In this document: positions 7,027-9,063 of the stretch, piece by piece
How the letters are laid out: the number at the start of each line of letters is the position of its first letter
Position numbering within the stretch: position 1 is the stretch's first letter
Assembly (NCBI GenBank): GCA_002395925.1
Contig: DGVM01000187.1
Coordinates: 1 to 9,063 of the forward strand
From: Bacteroidales bacterium UBA4284
Lineage (GTDB): Bacteria; Bacteroidota; Bacteroidia; Bacteroidales; UBA932
Direction: 5' to 3'
DNA: 9,063 nt
Translations under genes and position numbers: made by a program
The notes under the pieces: model-generated
Databases searched by the model: none
What the model was told of the DNA's origin: nothing
What the model saw: only the letters and a program-made list of their open reading frames with translations

Positions 7027-7034
7027 TATTTTTG
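7027..7034 (+). promoter_or_regulatory. Putative dxs promoter, -7 box
   Basis: TATTTTTG matches TAnnTTTG exactly. The box ends only 7 nt before ATG 7042, so the start of transcription would fall at or within a few bases of the start codon, implying a leaderless or near-leaderless mRNA. The -33 box is weak. The box is 12 bp from the divergent ssb -7 box. Confidence 0.6.
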
Positions 7035-7041
7035 CACCCTC

Positions 7042-8913
7042 ATGTACGAACTGCTGTCAAAAATCGATTCCCCTGCCGACATCAAGGCCCTGAGCCTCGA
7101 TGAACTGGAACGTCTGTGCTCGGAGATCCGCAGTTTCATAGTCGAAAACTGCGCGACCAACCCCGGCCACCTGGCTTCCAGCCTGGGTGCGGTGGAACTG
7201 ATCGTAGGCTACCATTACGTATTCGATTCCCCCGCCGACAAGATAGTCTTCGACGTAGGCCATCAGGCGTACGCTCACAAGATACTTACCGGCCGCCGCG
7301 ACCGCTTCTGTACCAACCGCACGAAAGGAGGTCTGAGCGGCTTCCCAAGCATGAGCGAGAGCGAATTCGATGCATTCGGCGCCGGCCATTCATCCACTTC
7401 GGTATCGGCCGCGCTCGGTCTTGCGGAGGCCTCGCGCCTGCAGGGTCTGGGGCACAAGGTGGTCGCTCTGATAGGCGACGGCGCCCTTACCGGAGGGCTC
7501 GCCTTCGAGGGGCTCAACAACGCAGGTTCCGGCAACGCCGACCTCCTCATCATAATCAACGACAACAACCAGTCCATCGACGGCAATATCGGCGCCGTAC
7601 ACAATCACCTGCTCAAGGTTACTTCGAGCGTACGCTACAACCGCTTCAAGGAACAGGTATGGGACAAGCTGGGCGACAGCCGCCTGAGGTCGGTCATCCA
7701 GCGGTGGACGAGGAGCATCAAATCGCATTTCGTACGGCCCACCAAGGGCGACCTGTTCGAGGCCCTGGGCCTCAGGTACTTCGGGCCCATCGACGGCAAC
7801 GACATCAGGACCGTCGTCACGACCCTGCAGAAGCTTCGCAGCCTGGGCGGACCGCGGGTGCTTCATTGCTACACCGTAAAAGGCAAGGGTTACGCTCCCG
7901 CCGAGCAGGACCCTGTAGTATGGCACGCCCCCGGCCGCTTCGACGCTTCAAGCGGCAAGCGTATTGCCGGTCAGCGCAAGGCCGACCGCTACCAGGACGT
8001 CTTCGGCGCAACTCTCTGCCAGCTTGCCGCAGCTGACAGCCGCGTCGTCGGCATAACGCCCGCTATGGCGACAGGCTGCGGCATGACTGCGTTCGCCGCC
8101 GAATATCCCGACAGGTTCTACGACGTGGGCATCGAAGAAGAGCACGCCGTCACCTTCTCCGCAGGACTTGCGGCAGGCGGTCTCCGGCCCTTCTGCAACA
8201 TCTATTCGTCATTCGCCCAGCGCGCATACGACCAGATTATACACGACGCGGCACTTCAGAAACTGCCTGTCATACTTTGCCTGGACCGCGCAGGCCTCGT
8301 CGGCGAAGACGGCGCCACCCACCAGGGTGCCTTCGACATGGCCGCTCTCAGGATAATACCCGACGTAACCATTGCCGCACCGCGCAACGAACTGGAGCTC
8401 AAGAATCTCATGTTCACCGCCCTGGGTTACGACAAGGGTCCCTTTATTATAAGGTACCCGCGCGGAGAAGGCGAGGGCACGGAGTGGCGGGACGCTGCCC
8501 CCCGCAAGCTTGAAGCCGGCAAGGCCGAAGTTCTCCTGGAAGGCAGCGAGGCAGCAGTAATAGGCACAGGCCCGGTAGTCAACCGTGCGCTCGAAGCGGC
8601 GCAGGCCTTCCCCGGCAAGGTAGGAGTGTATCACTTCCCCTTCGTAAAGCCTCTCGACGAAGACATGCTCGAAAGCATCACCGCAAGATACTCACAGATA
8701 GTTACAGTGGAGGACGGATGCATGGCAGGAGGACTCTTCGGGGCCGTGAGCGAATTTGCAGCATCCCGCGGACTCGGCATAAACATACATCCTCTCGGAA
8801 TCGCAGATGAGTTCGTTGCCCATGCATCGCAGTCGCAGCAGCGGAGCATATATTCGATCGACCGCGAAGGAATAGAAAAAATTCTTCAAAAGATTTTGGA
8901 GATTACAAAATAA
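7042..8913 (+). CDS. dxs: 1-deoxy-D-xylulose-5-phosphate synthase
   Basis: This thiamine-diphosphate enzyme condenses pyruvate with glyceraldehyde 3-phosphate, the first step of the MEP route to isoprenoids. Length is 623 aa, close to E. coli's 620. Visible signatures are VFDVGHQAYAHKILTGR near 80, the ThDP/metal motif GDGALTGG at 145-152 paired with NDNNQSI from 173, the catalytic-Glu region GIEEEHAVTF (Glu366, equivalent to E. coli Glu370), and the pyrimidine-domain block DRAGLVGEDGATHQGAFD from 415. The C-terminal transketolase domain follows. The usual IAEQH reads IEEEH here; the catalytic Glu is kept. ATG 7042 is chosen because an in-frame TTG at 7024 would overlap the promoter's -7 box and add six poorly conserved residues. 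The last codons overlap the -33 element of the tRNA promoter, and no intrinsic terminator with a T-tract follows. Confidence 0.97.
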   Translation: MYELLSKIDSPADIKALSLDELERLCSEIRSFIVENCATNPGHLASSLGAVELIVGYHYVFDSPADKIVFDVGHQAYAHKILTGRRDRFCTNRTKGGLSGFPSMSESEFDAFGAGHSSTSVSAALGLAEASRLQGLGHKVVALIGDGALTGGLAFEGLNNAGSGNADLLIIINDNNQSIDGNIGAVHNHLLKVTSSVRYNRFKEQVWDKLGDSRLRSVIQRWTRSIKSHFVRPTKGDLFEALGLRYFGPIDGNDIRTVVTTLQKLRSLGGPRVLHCYTVKGKGYAPAEQDPVVWHAPGRFDASSGKRIAGQRKADRYQDVFGATLCQLAAADSRVVGITPAMATGCGMTAFAAEYPDRFYDVGIEEEHAVTFSAGLAAGGLRPFCNIYSSFAQRAYDQIIHDAALQKLPVILCLDRAGLVGEDGATHQGAFDMAALRIIPDVTIAAPRNELELKNLMFTALGYDKGPFIIRYPRGEGEGTEWRDAAPRKLEAGKAEVLLEGSEAAVIGTGPVVNRALEAAQAFPGKVGVYHFPFVKPLDEDMLESITARYSQIVTVEDGCMAGGLFGAVSEFAASRGLGINIHPLGIADEFVAHASQSQQRSIYSIDREGIEKILQKILEITK

Positions 8914-8925
8914 TTGCTACCTTTG
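8894..8925 (+). promoter_or_regulatory. Promoter of the tRNA-Thr operon, overlapping the dxs 3' end
   Basis: TTTTG at 8894-8898 (-33 element) and TACCTTTG at 8918-8925 (-7 element) are separated by 19 bp, the standard layout for the Bacteroidota primary sigma factor. The -33 element lies inside the last codons of dxs, and the dxs stop (8911-8913) lies in the spacer. Transcription would start around 8930, some 25 nt before the mature tRNA. Confidence 0.75.
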
Positions 8926-8947
8926 CAATCCCTTAGAAAGGGCATTG
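8926..8947 (+). other. Small hairpin in the tRNA leader
   Basis: CAATCCCTT (8926-8934) pairs with AAGGG-c-ATTG (8938-8947) through 9 bp with a single bulged C and a 3-nt loop. No T-tract follows, so it is unlikely to be an intrinsic terminator. It may shape pre-tRNA leader processing or the dxs readthrough transcript, or have no role. Confidence 0.4.
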
Positions 8948-8954
8948 AAATACT

Positions 8955-9028
8955 GCCGATGTAGCTCAGATGGCCAGAGCGTGTGATTTGTAATCTCAAG
9001 GTCGTGGGTTCGATTCCCTCCATCGGCT
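8955..9028 (+). tRNA. tRNA-Thr(TGT)
   Basis: A 74-nt cloverleaf. Acceptor arms GCCGATG (8955-8961) and CATCGGC (9021-9027) pair perfectly, with T as discriminator. The D stem is GCTC/GAGC with GG in the loop. The anticodon loop TTTGTAA has anticodon TGT at 8989-8991, decoding ACA. The T arm is GTGGG-TTCGATT-CCCTC. Two stems each hold one U-U mismatch (29-41 and 50-64 in standard numbering). No CCA is encoded, as is common in Bacteroidota, so it would be added after transcription. Confidence 0.95.
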
Positions 9029-9045
9029 CATCGCAGTTAAACAAC

Positions 9046-9063
9046 GGGCAAGTACCAGAGTGG
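9046..9063 (+). tRNA. Probable second tRNA, 5' end only (possibly tRNA-Tyr)
   Basis: GGGCAAG-TA-CCAGAGTGG has the shape of an acceptor stem, positions 8-9 and the start of a D arm, 17 nt after tRNA-Thr. The CC.GAG.GG pattern resembles class II tRNAs such as Tyr. Thr-Tyr-Gly-Thr clusters upstream of tuf are known in several bacteria, which supports Tyr, but the anticodon lies beyond the window. Confidence 0.5.

Noticed and set aside
7024..7041. TTG 7024 as the dxs start
   Set aside because: It overlaps the predicted -7 promoter box and adds MYFCTL before the typical MYELLSKI N terminus; ATG 7042 fits better.
7390..7926. 178-codon minus-strand ORF opposite dxs
   Set aside because: Antisense shadow of a strongly conserved enzyme gene.
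1..9063. Search for mobile elements, CRISPR arrays, toxin-antitoxin or defence genes
   Set aside because: No transposase or integrase motifs, no regularly spaced repeats, and every substantial coding region is accounted for by housekeeping, transport or lipid genes.

Overview
This is an ordinary, densely packed chromosomal segment of a bacterium that looks like a GC-rich member of the Bacteroidota, most likely order Bacteroidales. The evidence is the protein style (Prs, Der, SSB and Dxs all read as Bacteroidales versions), start codons preceded by A/T-rich rather than Shine-Dalgarno sequence, promoter cores of the Bacteroidota type (TAnnTTTG at -7), and a tRNA gene without an encoded CCA end. 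The genus cannot be fixed from the sequence; Rikenellaceae-like lineages are one guess.

Layout. (1) 1-2228, plus strand: the 3' part of prs (PRPP synthetase), a small cysteine-containing single-pass membrane protein, and der (ribosome-assembly GTPase). They are packed with a 2-nt gap and then a 32-nt out-of-frame overlap. (2) 2229-5055, plus strand: a promoter-like core followed by two tandem paralogous MFS transporters resembling the MFSD1 branch. (3) 5051-5088: a hairpin shared by the convergent gene ends. (4) 5065-6962, minus strand: ssb with its own intrinsic terminator, then directly downstream a PlsC-type acyltransferase carrying a zinc ribbon. (5) 6963-7041: an A/T-rich divergent promoter region between ssb and dxs. 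(6) 7042-8913, plus strand: dxs, the first enzyme of the MEP isoprenoid pathway. (7) 8894-9063: a promoter overlapping the end of dxs, tRNA-Thr(TGT), and the first bases of a probable second tRNA cut by the window edge.

The genes serve core functions: nucleotide precursors, ribosome assembly, DNA replication and repair, lipid and isoprenoid synthesis, and translation. The MFS pair and the acyltransferase are the only genes without an obvious specific job. I found no insertion sequence, phage, CRISPR array, toxin-antitoxin pair or defence system. The more interesting points are architectural: the zinc-ribbon acyltransferase, the unequal MFS pair, the coding-embedded bidirectional terminator, the terminator almost touching the acyltransferase start, the overlapping divergent promoters with an apparently near-leaderless dxs, and the small ORF overlapping der. 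I see no strong candidate for a wholly new system.
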